From Candidatus Lactobacillus pullistercoris (GTDB lineage: Bacteria; Bacillota; Bacilli; Lactobacillales; Lactobacillaceae), in assembly GCA_018883635.1 (NCBI GenBank), contig JAHLFT010000087.1, forward strand, positions 1 through 45,872: a DNA stretch of 45,872 nucleotides. Reading direction: 5' to 3'. A program made the position numbers and the translations under genes. This document shows, in pieces, positions 8,198-16,225 of this stretch; the first letter of the stretch is position 1; the number at the start of each line of letters is the position of its first letter. The notes under the pieces were generated by a model. The model saw only the letters and a list, made by a program, of their open reading frames with translations. It searched no databases and was not told the origin of the DNA.

Positions 8198-9499
8198 TTA
8201 ATCTTCTGTTTCATCCATCACACCGGGTTCGTCAGGATTGTCAACAATCTTCACATCAGCACCAAGTTGATGCAATTTTTCTTCAACTCGATCATATCCA
8301 CGTAAGATATTGCCAGCTTTATCAATTGTTGTTGTCCCATCTGCCATCAATCCGGCAATCATCAGACAAGCACCAGCCCGAATTTCACCAGCTGTAACTT
8401 CAGCACCGTGCAGCTTTTCTGTCGGATGAGCCAAAATAATATTATCTTCTACCTTAATATTGGCTCCCATCTTCTGCAGCTGAGAAATATGACCAATTCG
8501 TTTAGGATAAATATTATCAATCACAACGCCTTCACCAGTCTTAGCAGTGAGTAAAAGTGGTGTGATTGGTTGTTGTAAATCTGTTGCAAAACCTGGATAA
8601 ACATCGGTCTTTACCTGAACCATCTTAAGTTCACCTGCAGGATAAACATAAAGTGAATCTTCATCTGCATCGATAACAACGCCCATTTCTTCCACTTTAG
8701 CTAAATAAGAATCAAGGTGTTCTTCAATAATATTATGAATGCGAATTCCATTTCCAATGCAAGCTGCCAAAGAAACATAAGTGCCTGCCTCAATTCGATC
8801 TGGAATAATTGTATGTGGGATCTGAGCCTTTAACTGCTCTACGCCTTCAATTCTAATAGAATCAGTACCAGCTCCGCGAATAACTGCACCCATATTATTC
8901 AAAAATGTCGCTAAATCAATTATCTCTGGTTCCTTAGCAGCATTTTCGATAATCGTCTGACCTTTAGCAGTTACGCTGGCCATAATAATATTCATTGTTG
9001 CGCCAACTGAAGGCATCTTTAAATGGATTGTTGCCCCGGTCAAACCTTCTTCTGGTGCAGTTATAATAATTTGGTCATTTTTATTTTTAACTTGGGCGCC
9101 TAGAGCTTCAAAGCCCTTAATATGTTGATCAATGGGACGAGGGCCTATATCGTCACCACCTGGAAAACCCACAACTGCTTTACCAAATCGGCCTAAAAGA
9201 GCTCCCATAAAGTAATAAGATGCACGCAAGCTTTTAATCTTACCGGCTGGTAATGGGCTCATCTTAATGTCAGTTGGATCAATGCGTAAAGTTGTCTCAC
9301 GAAAGTCACATTTTACGTCCATTTCAGCTAACAAATCCATCAAATTATCTACATCAGCAATCCGTGGAACACCTTCTAGTGTTACCGTTGTTCTAGATAG
9401 AATTGAAGCTGGTATTAAAGCAACAGTGGAATTTTTAGCGCCACCGATCCAAACATCGCCCTGCAGGGGTTTTCCACCATGAATAATCATCTGCTTCAT
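8198..9499 (-). CDS. murZ: UDP-GlcNAc 1-carboxyvinyltransferase, MurZ (MurA2) type
   Basis: Transfers enolpyruvate from PEP to UDP-GlcNAc, the first committed step of peptidoglycan synthesis. It has 433 residues in the EPSP-synthase fold. The catalytic Lys-Asn pair is in GGAKNS (Lys22, Asn23). The loop that normally reads PGGCxIGxRPxD has Asp in place of the catalytic Cys: PGGDDIGPRPID, Asp116. In other bacteria this Cys-to-Asp change keeps activity and prevents fosfomycin alkylation. The start chosen is ATG at 9499 (MKQMIIHGG), with AAAGGA about 12 bases upstream; the frame is open further 5' without a better site. The rpoE-pyrG-murZ order is conserved in Bacillus and supports the second-paralogue (MurZ) assignment. 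Confidence 0.93.
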   Translation of the reverse strand: MKQMIIHGGKPLQGDVWIGGAKNSTVALIPASILSRTTVTLEGVPRIADVDNLMDLLAEMDVKCDFRETTLRIDPTDIKMSPLPAGKIKSLRASYYFMGALLGRFGKAVVGFPGGDDIGPRPIDQHIKGFEALGAQVKNKNDQIIITAPEEGLTGATIHLKMPSVGATMNIIMASVTAKGQTIIENAAKEPEIIDLATFLNNMGAVIRGAGTDSIRIEGVEQLKAQIPHTIIPDRIEAGTYVSLAACIGNGIRIHNIIEEHLDSYLAKVEEMGVVIDADEDSLYVYPAGELKMVQVKTDVYPGFATDLQQPITPLLLTAKTGEGVVIDNIYPKRIGHISQLQKMGANIKVEDNIILAHPTEKLHGAEVTAGEIRAGACLMIAGLMADGTTTIDKAGNILRGYDRVEEKLHQLGADVKIVDNPDEPGVMDETED

Positions 9500-9558
9500 T
9501 GGTGAAAAATATCCTTTTCTACTTTCATAATCACAAATAATGTTAAAGGATATTAAGC

Positions 9559-9599
9559 AAAAAAACAAGAGGTGAGTACTTCTCTCCTCTTGTTTTTTT
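9559..9599 (-). terminator. Terminator of pyrG
   Basis: AAAAAAACAAGAGG (9559-9572) pairs with CCTCTTGTTTTTTT (9586-9599), with a short inner GAG/CTC helix. It lies between the pyrG stop and the murZ start, so murZ probably needs its own promoter in the 60 bases left or receives readthrough. Confidence 0.9.
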
Positions 9600-9622
9600 A
9601 AGCTTTTGTATTATTCAAGTTA

Positions 9623-11242
9623 TTAAATTTCTTTTGCTGGTAAACCACTAGCTGCACCGATAAAGGATTTGAATAAACCTTCTGCACGTTGTGGACGGCT
9701 CAAGAATTCTGGGTGATATTGAGCTGCGATGAAGAATTTCTTATCTGGTAATTCAATGATTTCAACCAAACGATTATCTGGTGAAACACCACTGAATACC
9801 ATGCCTGCCTTTTCAAAGGCATCACGATATTTATTGTTAAATTCGAAACGGTGACGGTGACGTTCTTGAATAACATCTTGATCATCGTAAGCTGCACGGG
9901 TCTTAGTACCCTTCTTAAGCGTAGCTGGGTAAAGGCCTAAACGTAAAGTACCACCAATATTTTCTTCATCACGCTTATCAGCCATAATATCGATAATATT
10001 GTTCTTGCAGTTTGGTTCAGCTTCTGCAGTATTGGCATCTTCTAAGTTCAAAACATCACGTGCAAATTCAACACTTGCCATTTGCATTCCAAGGCAGATT
10101 CCTAAGAATGGGATATCGTGTTCACGGGCATACTTAATTGAAGTAATCATTCCTTCAAGTCCACGAGTACCAAAACCACCAGGAACAATTAAACCATCTG
10201 AACCCTTCATGATTTCTGCAATGTTATCTTCCGTAACATCTTCTGCTTGAACTTTATCAACGTCAATCTTGGTGTCGTAAAGGTAACCAGCGTGTTGCAA
10301 AGCATCAGTTACTGAAATGTAGGCATCTTCAAGTTCAACATATTTACCAACTAAAGTGATCTTAGTGTGGTGCTTCAAGTTCTTAGCACGTTCATCAAGT
10401 CTAGTCCAAGCCTTCATGTCAGCCTTTGGAAGTGGACTTTCAAGATGTAAGAAATCACAAACCTTTTGATCCATTCCTTGCTTTTGGAATGATAATGGCA
10501 CATCAAATAATGAAGGTTCATCAATTGATTCAACGATTCTTTCTACTGGAACATCAGTAAAAGTAGAAATCTTATCTTTAAGTTCTTGATCAATTGGCAT
10601 TTCTGCACGAAGGACCAACATATTTGGTTGAATACCAATGCTGCGAAGTTCAGCAACTGAATGTTGTGTTGGCTTAGTCTTCATTTCATGAGCTGCATGA
10701 AGATAAGGTACTAAAGTACAGTGGATGTACATCACATTGCCTTCCCCCACTTCACGCCGCATTTGACGGATTGCTTCCATAAATGGAGTAGATTCAATGT
10801 CACCAACTGTACCACCAATTTCAGAAATAATTACGTCTGAATCAGTGGTAAGTGCTGCCCGCATGATCTTCTTCTTGATCATATCAGTGATGTGTGGAAT
10901 AACTTGAACAGTTGCACCATGGTAATCACCGCGACGTTCTTTTTCCAAAACTTCTTGGTAGATCTTACCAGTAGTCACATTTGAGTACTTGCTGGTCCTT
11001 ACATCCACGATTCTTTCATAGTGACCTAAATCAAGGTCAGCTTCTGTACCATCATCAGTAACATAAACCTCACCGTGTTGATATGGATTCATAGTGCCAG
11101 GATCGATGTTGATGTATGGATCAAACTTTTGCATTGTAACTTTTAAGCCGCGATTCTTAAGTAGACGGCCCAAGCTTGATGCGGTGATTCCCTTACCTAA
11201 TGAAGATACAACACCACCAGTAACGAAGATGTATTTAGTCAT
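9623..11242 (-). CDS. pyrG: CTP synthase
   Basis: Aminates UTP to CTP using glutamine and ATP, in the cytosol. The 539-residue protein has the N-terminal synthetase domain starting [18 protein letters not shown] with the P-loop-like GVVSSLGKG, and the Mg/UTP-binding [19 protein letters not shown]. The C-terminal class I glutamine amidotransferase domain has the nucleophile in GICLGMQ and the His-Glu pair in YHPEF. The length matches the family. A GGGC-initiating promoter and a terminator in the leader (separate entries) indicate CTP-sensing attenuation. It ends in its own terminator. Confidence 0.97.
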   Translation of the reverse strand: MTKYIFVTGGVVSSLGKGITASSLGRLLKNRGLKVTMQKFDPYINIDPGTMNPYQHGEVYVTDDGTEADLDLGHYERIVDVRTSKYSNVTTGKIYQEVLEKERRGDYHGATVQVIPHITDMIKKKIMRAALTTDSDVIISEIGGTVGDIESTPFMEAIRQMRREVGEGNVMYIHCTLVPYLHAAHEMKTKPTQHSVAELRSIGIQPNMLVLRAEMPIDQELKDKISTFTDVPVERIVESIDEPSLFDVPLSFQKQGMDQKVCDFLHLESPLPKADMKAWTRLDERAKNLKHHTKITLVGKYVELEDAYISVTDALQHAGYLYDTKIDVDKVQAEDVTEDNIAEIMKGSDGLIVPGGFGTRGLEGMITSIKYAREHDIPFLGICLGMQMASVEFARDVLNLEDANTAEAEPNCKNNIIDIMADKRDEENIGGTLRLGLYPATLKKGTKTRAAYDDQDVIQERHRHRFEFNNKYRDAFEKAGMVFSGVSPDNRLVEIIELPDKKFFIAAQYHPEFLSRPQRAEGLFKSFIGAASGLPAKEI

Positions 11243-11283
11243 TTACCCGCTTCTCCTTTTTTCAGTATAACTTATTTATAAAA

Positions 11284-11310
11284 CAAAAAAGCTCCCTCAA
11301 GTTAGGGAGC
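11284..11310 (-). terminator. pyrG leader attenuator terminator
   Basis: GCTCCCT (minus strand 11310-11304) and AGGGAGC (11297-11291) form a perfect 7-bp GC-rich stem followed by TTTTTTG, between the pyrG promoter and its start codon. The 5' arm GCTCCC is what a run of extra G residues added at the transcript start could pair with. Confidence 0.9.
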
Positions 11311-11329
11311 TAAACGCACTTAGGGTGCC

Positions 11330-11366
11330 CAAGAAAAATATTATCTGCTTTTTAACTTTAAGTCAA
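11330..11366 (-). promoter_or_regulatory. pyrG promoter with GGGC start (reiterative transcription control)
   Basis: -35 TTGACT (11361-11366), 17-base spacer, -10 TAATAT (11338-11343), seven bases, then GGGC with the likely +1 G at 11330. In B. subtilis pyrG, low CTP stalls polymerase before C4. It then slips and adds extra Gs, which pair with the CU-rich terminator arm and allow readthrough. All the needed elements are present here in the right order. Confidence 0.85.
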
Positions 11367-11395
11367 GGAAATTAATCATCAACTTTTTACCATCC

Positions 11396-12197
11396 CTAGC
11401 TAATTCCAAACTTAACAGCTAATTCATAATCTTGTTCAACTTTTCCTCTTGCCCGCTTTTTAAACGTGCTACGCGTTTCTTTAAAGGCTTCATTTGTTTT
11501 AGGCAAAGTGCAAATTTTATCTTCAAAATGCCGTACATATTTGTCGGCAATACTTTCCTCTGTGGCACCACCTGCTGCTAAAGCCGAGATTATTTCACTC
11601 ATAGAAAGATGAACGCCAACATGTTGCCCAGCTCTTTGCGTATCTACCCAAGTTTGATTTTGTTTATTAATTCCTGCTTGATAGGCACGTTTAATTGCAG
11701 TTGTGCCTTCTTCTGTGTGATCGCGAATTGCGTCTGCAAGTTCGTATGAAAGAACTGCATCTAACTTAATACGCTGGCTGCTAGTGCCATAACCTCCTGT
11801 CATTAACGAATTTAATTTGGCGATCTCGCTATGTAAATGCCGTGAAGTTGAATGATAGTCTTTGATAAATTTTCTTTTAGCTTGGTCAATGGTTTCTTTG
11901 TTCTGGAGATTATCTATCAAATTTCCAATTAAAAGCTGTCTTTAAGCACTTCTAATTCTTGACCAATTCCATTTTCAATATCATTAATCCCAATCATGTC
12001 GTATTCTTCTTCTTTCTTCTAATAAATCTTCACGTTTTCTATTATTTTCTTTCCAATATTCTTCCCAAATATCATCCAATTCTTGCCGGCGGTGCCGATA
12101 AACCTGCGTTAATACTTCATTGCTGCGCATTGCAATCATATAACTGCGCTATCTTGCGATTAATCCGCCGAATTTCTTCATCTTGATTATCTTTCAT
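11396..12197 (-). pseudogene. Frameshifted gene of unknown function
   Basis: From ATG at 12197 the frame reads MKDNQDEEIRRINRKIAQL and stops. The next frame gives RSNEVLTQVYRHRRQELDDIWEEYW and a charged, probably coiled-coil stretch. A third frame gives INDIENGIGQELEVLKDSF. The longest piece (11396-11920, 174 residues) starts at a TTG without a ribosome site and has a His/Gln/Ser-rich middle. At least three frameshifts separate pieces of what looks like one protein of about 260 residues. No domain is recognised. It interrupts the rpoE-pyrG neighbourhood conserved in Firmicutes and sits behind its own terminator, so it may be an acquired gene in decay. Confidence 0.6.
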
Positions 12198-12210
12198 ATT
12201 TTTCTATAAA

Positions 12211-12243
12211 AATAAGGCACTCCAAATAAAGGAGTGCCTTATT
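12211..12243 (-). terminator. Perfect hairpin terminator before the unknown pseudogene
   Basis: AATAAGGCACTCC (12211-12223) pairs perfectly with GGAGTGCCTTATT (12231-12243) around AAATAAA. On the minus strand it is followed by TTTTATAG. It lies 14 bases upstream of the pseudogene ATG. It would end the short transcript from 12244-12362 or act as an attenuator; on the plus strand it could also stop transcription. Confidence 0.8.
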
Positions 12244-12362
12244 CTATTTTGTCCTCCCTACTAGGGTATATTAAACTCTGTTATGTAAATCTTTGTCCTT
12301 AACATTAACAAGGCTCATCCACCTTGTCACTGGTAGAGAGAAAATATATTGTTGTACAAAAA
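12244..12362 (-). other. Short intergenic segment, possible leader or small transcript
   Basis: Between the rpoE terminator and the perfect hairpin. On the minus strand TTGTTA and TACATA, spaced by 18 bases, form a weak promoter. It is followed by CCCTAGTAGGG, which can fold, and a GGGAGG that looks like a ribosome site but has no start codon behind it. No open reading frame is visible. Confidence 0.3.
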
Positions 12363-12399
12363 AAGCTAGAAATCACACCCACAGCGTAATTTCTAGCTT
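12363..12399 (-). terminator. Terminator of rpoE
   Basis: AAGCTAGAAAT pairs with ATTTCTAGCTT around a 15-base loop. On the minus strand it is followed by TTTTTTTG, just past the rpoE stop. Confidence 0.85.
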
Positions 12400-12410
12400 A
12401 CAAGTCTCAA

Positions 12411-12965
12411 TTAATCATCATCTTCATCGTCATCATCATTTAATTGTGACAATTGACCTTCGATACCATCTGGCAAGCTGTCATCAGTATCATCATTATC
12501 TTCATCGTAATCTGAATCTTCATCATAATCATCGCCATTTTCATCATCGGCGGTTGCATCAAGATCTTCATCTTCTGGATCATCATTATCGTAATCGATA
12601 ATGTCGTCACTACCAGTAGCTGAAGCAAGGAATGCATTAACCTTCTTATGGTGCTTACGGTTAGATTCTTCGTCTTCATCTTCTGGGTGGTTAACTTCTT
12701 CGTCAACTGATTCATATGGGAACCATGAACGAAGTGCCCATACATTTTCACCCATTGAGATAAATTCGCCATCAGTATTCATATCTGTGTAAAATTGTGG
12801 CAAACGTTCACGAATTTCTTCGTCACTCTTATTTAAGTACTTTTGAATAGCATTAACGATATCAGCAAAAGCCATTCTCTTACCATTATCTTCCAAAATT
12901 GCACGAGCAACTTCGATCATTGATAATTCATCGCGGTTTTTGTCTTTAAACTTGTCTAATCCCAC
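12411..12965 (-). CDS. rpoE: RNA polymerase delta subunit
   Basis: Gram-positive-specific subunit that weakens RNA polymerase-DNA contacts and speeds recycling. It has 184 residues in two parts. The N-terminal winged-helix HARE-HTH domain (about 1-90) contains DELSMIEVARAIL and ENVWALRSWFPYE. The C-terminal tail from about 120 on is almost wholly Asp/Glu, the intrinsically disordered acidic arm typical of the family. The start is GTG at 12965 with AGAGGA nine bases upstream. The tail is encoded by GAT/GAA runs, which explains the low-complexity sequence at 12411-12600. It lies upstream of pyrG as in Bacillus, but separated here by a pseudogene. Confidence 0.95.
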   Translation of the reverse strand: MGLDKFKDKNRDELSMIEVARAILEDNGKRMAFADIVNAIQKYLNKSDEEIRERLPQFYTDMNTDGEFISMGENVWALRSWFPYESVDEEVNHPEDEDEESNRKHHKKVNAFLASATGSDDIIDYDNDDPEDEDLDATADDENGDDYDEDSDYDEDNDDTDDSLPDGIEGQLSQLNDDDDEDDD

Positions 12966-13011
12966 AGTTGTACGTCCTCTCTTTTACAATCCTTACTATT
13001 TTACTAGGCGT

Positions 13012-13410
13012 TTAAGTAAAAATCAACGTGACTGTATAGTTACCTATTAAGTATAGCCCACTGTAGAGGTCATATTCAACATGAAGTTTAGAAGAAGTTT
13101 CATCTTCTTCAAACTCAAGTAGTTTGGTAACGCTAGTCAAGTCCATCTGTCTGCCTTCAACAACATAGCGACATTCTTCTTTTTCGTCTACATTAAAACG
13201 CATAAAGGAATAATTATTGCCGCTTCCACGCTTAATAATTAATTCGTCGTCCTTCAGCAGCATTTTAACAGGGATTTCTCCATCTTCCAAGTATGATGCT
13301 CGAATAATTTCACCATCCCGTTTAATTTGCCCAGGCATTTCTTTATGAAAAGTTTCACTTTCGTTTTCTTGCGTAATCTTACTTGTTAAATCAATGTTTA
13401 TCTTCGTCAT
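13012..13410 (-). CDS. DUF1934 / YwiB-like beta-barrel protein
   Basis: A 132-residue cytoplasmic protein, predicted mostly beta strand. It resembles the Firmicute YwiB family (calycin-like barrel, DUF1934) in length, in the IKRDGEIIRASYLEDG turn and in the C-terminal YSGLYLIGNYTVTLIF. Function is unknown in the family. The ATG at 13410 is preferred over an in-frame GTG at 13419 because AAGTGAG is spaced for it. It lies upstream of rpoE and divergent from the HD phosphohydrolase gene with 92 bases between. Confidence 0.75.
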   Translation of the reverse strand: MTKINIDLTSKITQENESETFHKEMPGQIKRDGEIIRASYLEDGEIPVKMLLKDDELIIKRGSGNNYSFMRFNVDEKEECRYVVEGRQMDLTSVTKLLEFEEDETSSKLHVEYDLYSGLYLIGNYTVTLIFT

Positions 13411-13502
13411 CGCACTCACTTGTTTGCTATAATTTACTTAGTTATACTATATTTTAATCTATATTTACTAAAAAATTAACGATTCAGCTTGAGGAATTTG
13501 TA

Positions 13503-14867
13503 ATGGTTAGATTTAGAAGCAAGAAATTACCTACTGAGGTCGTTTTACGCGACCCAGTACATGGTTATATTCACATTGAAGATAAGGTTATTTTTGATAT
13601 CTTAAAAGCAAAAGAATTTCAAAGAATGCACCGAATTAAGCAACTCGGTCCAATTAGCTATGTCTTTGCTGGCGCTACTCACACCCGTTTTGAACACAAT
13701 TTGGGAGTATACGAATTAACACGCAGAATTTGTGATATTTTTGCCAAAAATTATCCTTCACAAAAACCTGGCGATGGCCTTTGGGATGATGATAATCGCT
13801 TGTTAGTAGAATGTGCTGGCCTTCTTCACGATATTGGTCACGGTCCATATTCGCATACCTTTGAGCACTTATTCGATACTAACCACGAAAAAATTGGTCA
13901 AAAGATCATCACTGATCCAAATACAGAAATCAACCAAGCCTTAAAACAGGTCTCACCTAACTTTCCTGACCTGGTTGCCAGCGTCATTGCAAAAACTTAT
14001 CCCAATGCCCAAGTAGTTAAAATGATTTCCAGTCAAGCAGACGCCGACCGCATGGATTATCTGCAACGAGATGCTTACTTCACCGGAGTTACTTACGGGC
14101 AATTTGATTTATCACGAATCTTACGTGTAATTCGACCTTACCGGGATGGAATTTGCTTTACTAACAATGGGATGCATGCTGTTGAAGATTACATTGTCTC
14201 ACGTTATCAAATGTATCAACAAGTCTACTTCCACCGCGTCGGCCGCTCGATGGAAGTAATTCTTCATCACCTTCTTCAAAGAGCAAAAGACGTCTATAAA
14301 AATGGTAACTTACGCGTTACGCCTAGTTTGGCTAAATTCTTAGAAGGTAATTGGACTTTAGATGATTATCTGAAGCTAGATGATGGTGTCATGGAAACTA
14401 ATTTTTCAATGTGGACACAAGATCGTGACCCGATTCTCTCCGATTTAAGTAAACGCTATTTATTTAGAAAACCACTAGCAAGTGTCAAAATTAACGAAGA
14501 GACTAAAAATCTTCTACCTAAATTGAAGGATTTAATCAATCAAGCCGGTTTTGATCCTACATATTATACTGATACTAATTCTGCTTTTGATGAACCTTAT
14601 GATGCATATAAGCCAACTGGTAAAAATGCCAACAGTCAAATTGAGATTATGCAAGACGATGGCACACTAATTGAATTATCTGAATTAAGTCCATTGGTTC
14701 GTGCTTTAAATGGAACCTTGCAAGGAGACGAAAGATTCTTCTTTCCAAAGACGATGTTGTCTAAAGACGATGAACCACAAATTTTTGATCCCTTGTATCA
14801 GAAATTTCAAAAGTATGTGAGAAATGGTGAGTTACGGTATTTAAGACGACCACGTAAAAAGGATTAA
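13503..14867 (+). CDS. HD-domain (d)NTP phosphohydrolase, YwfO-like
   Basis: A 454-residue HD-superfamily protein related to YwfO/SAMHD1-type dNTP triphosphohydrolases. The N-terminal motif is LRDPVHGYIHIEDKV. The metal-binding residues are seen as HTRFEHNLGV, the HD pair in LLHDIGHGPYSHTFEH, and the later Asp in SQADADRMDYLQRDAYFTG. The likely role is lowering dNTP pools; the exact substrate cannot be read from sequence. The ATG is preceded by TGAGGA. The gene is monocistronic and faces prs across a shared terminator. Nearby prs, pyrG and a deaminase-like gene fit a nucleotide-pool theme. Confidence 0.88.
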   Translation: MVRFRSKKLPTEVVLRDPVHGYIHIEDKVIFDILKAKEFQRMHRIKQLGPISYVFAGATHTRFEHNLGVYELTRRICDIFAKNYPSQKPGDGLWDDDNRLLVECAGLLHDIGHGPYSHTFEHLFDTNHEKIGQKIITDPNTEINQALKQVSPNFPDLVASVIAKTYPNAQVVKMISSQADADRMDYLQRDAYFTGVTYGQFDLSRILRVIRPYRDGICFTNNGMHAVEDYIVSRYQMYQQVYFHRVGRSMEVILHHLLQRAKDVYKNGNLRVTPSLAKFLEGNWTLDDYLKLDDGVMETNFSMWTQDRDPILSDLSKRYLFRKPLASVKINEETKNLLPKLKDLINQAGFDPTYYTDTNSAFDEPYDAYKPTGKNANSQIEIMQDDGTLIELSELSPLVRALNGTLQGDERFFFPKTMLSKDDEPQIFDPLYQKFQKYVRNGELRYLRRPRKKD

Positions 14868-14873
14868 TAAAAT

Positions 14874-14916
14874 AAAAGTGATTGAACTTCATTTTTTTAA
14901 GTTCAATCACTTTTTT
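14874..14916. terminator. Bidirectional terminator between ywfO-like gene and prs
   Basis: AAAAGTGATTGAACTT (14874-14889) pairs with AAGTTCAATCACTTTT (14899-14914), with T-runs on both strands. It serves two convergent genes. Confidence 0.9.
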
Positions 14917-14938
14917 AGTTATATTTATTTTAAGTAAA

Positions 14939-15916
14939 TTATTTAACTTCGTTCTTTTCTTCGTAACGAGTATTAAATAATGGGCTAAGTGCCTTATGTT
15001 GTTGGATAAGCTTAATTGCATCCCCCATAAGTGGACCAACTGAAACAAGAAGCATCTTATCAAGTTTCTTTTCAGCTGGTTGATTAATTGAATCAGTTAA
15101 AACTAAGTTCTTGATTGGTGATTCATTTAATCTCTTAATAGCTGGACCAGATAAAACTGCGTGCGTAGCAGAAGCATAAACTTCGGTTGCTCCAGCATCA
15201 ATTAAAGCTTGTGCTGCAAGGGTAATCGTACCTGCAGTATCGATCATATCATCAATAATAATTGCACGCTTGCCTTTAACGTTACCAATAATGTTCATTA
15301 CTTCAGCAACATTTGCCTTTGGCCGGCGTTTATCAACAATAGCGATACTAGTTCCCAAAAATTCAGCTAACTTTCTTGCACGAGTTACACCACCGTGGTC
15401 TGGTGAAACAACTACTGCATCTTTTTCCAAATTATTACGTAAGAAATAATCTGCTAAAAGAGGTGCACCCATTAAATTATCAACAGGAATATCAAAGAAG
15501 CCTTGAATTTGTGGTGCATGTAAATCAAGAGAAAGAACACGATCAGCACCTGCAGTTTGAAGCATGTCAGCAACAAGCTTAGCAGTGATTGGTTCACGAG
15601 CTCTTGTTTTCCGATCTTGACGTGCATAACCGTAATATGGCATTACGATATTAATTGTGCGCGCACTAGCACGACGAACCGCATCAATCATAATTAACAA
15701 TTCCATTAAATTGTCATTAACAGGATCGCTAGTTGATTGTACTAAATAAACATCCTTACCACGAACAGATTCGTCAATGTTGATCTGAATTTCACCATCA
15801 CTGAAACGTTCAACACTTGACTTAGATAATGGAACTCCGACCCGATTAGCGATCTTTTCTGCTAAGGGTACATTTGAGTTAAGGGCAAAAATCATCAAAT
15901 CGTCTTTATAAGACAT
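14939..15916 (-). CDS. prs: Ribose-phosphate pyrophosphokinase
   Basis: Makes PRPP from ribose 5-phosphate and ATP, feeding purine, pyrimidine, His, Trp and NAD routes as well as Xpt in this window. It has 325 residues with the class I Prs motifs: [15 protein letters not shown] near the N-terminus, the flexible-loop region [26 protein letters not shown] for Mg/PRPP contacts, and the PRPP-binding loop [14 protein letters not shown]. The ATG at 15916 has GGAGGAAATT upstream. A TAAAAT -10 with preceding TGC (extended -10) lies at 15950-15955. Confidence 0.97.
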   Translation of the reverse strand: MSYKDDLMIFALNSNVPLAEKIANRVGVPLSKSSVERFSDGEIQINIDESVRGKDVYLVQSTSDPVNDNLMELLIMIDAVRRASARTINIVMPYYGYARQDRKTRAREPITAKLVADMLQTAGADRVLSLDLHAPQIQGFFDIPVDNLMGAPLLADYFLRNNLEKDAVVVSPDHGGVTRARKLAEFLGTSIAIVDKRRPKANVAEVMNIIGNVKGKRAIIIDDMIDTAGTITLAAQALIDAGATEVYASATHAVLSGPAIKRLNESPIKNLVLTDSINQPAEKKLDKMLLVSVGPLMGDAIKLIQQHKALSPLFNTRYEEKNEVK

Positions 15917-15949
15917 AATTTCCTCCGTAAAAATATGCTAACAACTCCT

Positions 15950-15958
15950 ATTTTAGCA
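15950..15958 (-). promoter_or_regulatory. prs extended -10 promoter
   Basis: On the minus strand TGCTAAAAT forms an extended -10 about 34 bases before the prs ATG. The -35 region (ATTTAT-like at 17 bases) is weak, as is usual with extended -10 promoters. Confidence 0.5.
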
Positions 15959-16003
15959 GAGTTTAACTAAAAATAAATCCAATATATTCTTTTCTTGCAA
16001 AAA

Positions 16004-16147
16004 ATAAAAGCTAAATCAGCTCTTCTAGGCTAATTTAGCTTTTATCGATGAGTTTTAACTCATGATAAGATTTACTATCCCGTGATCAAGGGAATATTTA
16101 CCATTTTTAGGTATCAATCTATATCTACTTGCTCACAAAAGAAAATC
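16004..16147 (-). ncRNA. Candidate small RNA between SLAP gene and prs
   Basis: A perfect -10 TATAAT (16154-16159 on the minus strand) is followed by about 144 bases with no open frame. The stretch holds three short hairpins (ACC/GGT with a CTAAAAAT-like loop, TCCC/GGGA, and ATGAGTT/AACTCAT) and ends in a strong terminator. That terminator, ATAAAAGCTAAAT (16004-16016) with ATTTAGCTTTTAT (16033-16045), is extended by AGC/GCT inside. No convincing -35 is seen. It could instead be a terminated leader. The stretch 15917-16225 has no protein gene. Confidence 0.4.
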
Positions 16148-16184
16148 TTCTTTATTATATAATACTAGTTATTTTCAGTAATAG

Positions 16185-16208
16185 AAAAAGCGCTAACTAG
16201 TGCTTTTT
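16185..16208 (-). terminator. Terminator of the 558-residue SLAP gene
   Basis: AAAAAGCGCTA faces ACTAGTGCTTTTT (one G-T wobble) with T-runs on both strands, about 18 bases past the stop at 16226. Confidence 0.7.
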
Positions 16209-16225
16209 TAAATGTGTTATTTTTA

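Noticed and set aside
12244-12362. T-box leader
   Set aside because: GGGAGGAC superficially recalls the T-box motif, but AGGGTGGNACCGCG and the specifier stem are missing, and no tRNA-synthetase gene follows.
12411-12600. GAT/ATC-rich stretch resembling a simple repeat array
   Set aside because: It encodes the acidic disordered tail of the delta subunit, which is normal for the family.
12293-12601. Plus-strand ORF rich in His, Leu and Arg opposite rpoE
   Set aside because: It is the complement of the Asp/Glu repeat tail of RpoE; composition explains the open frame.
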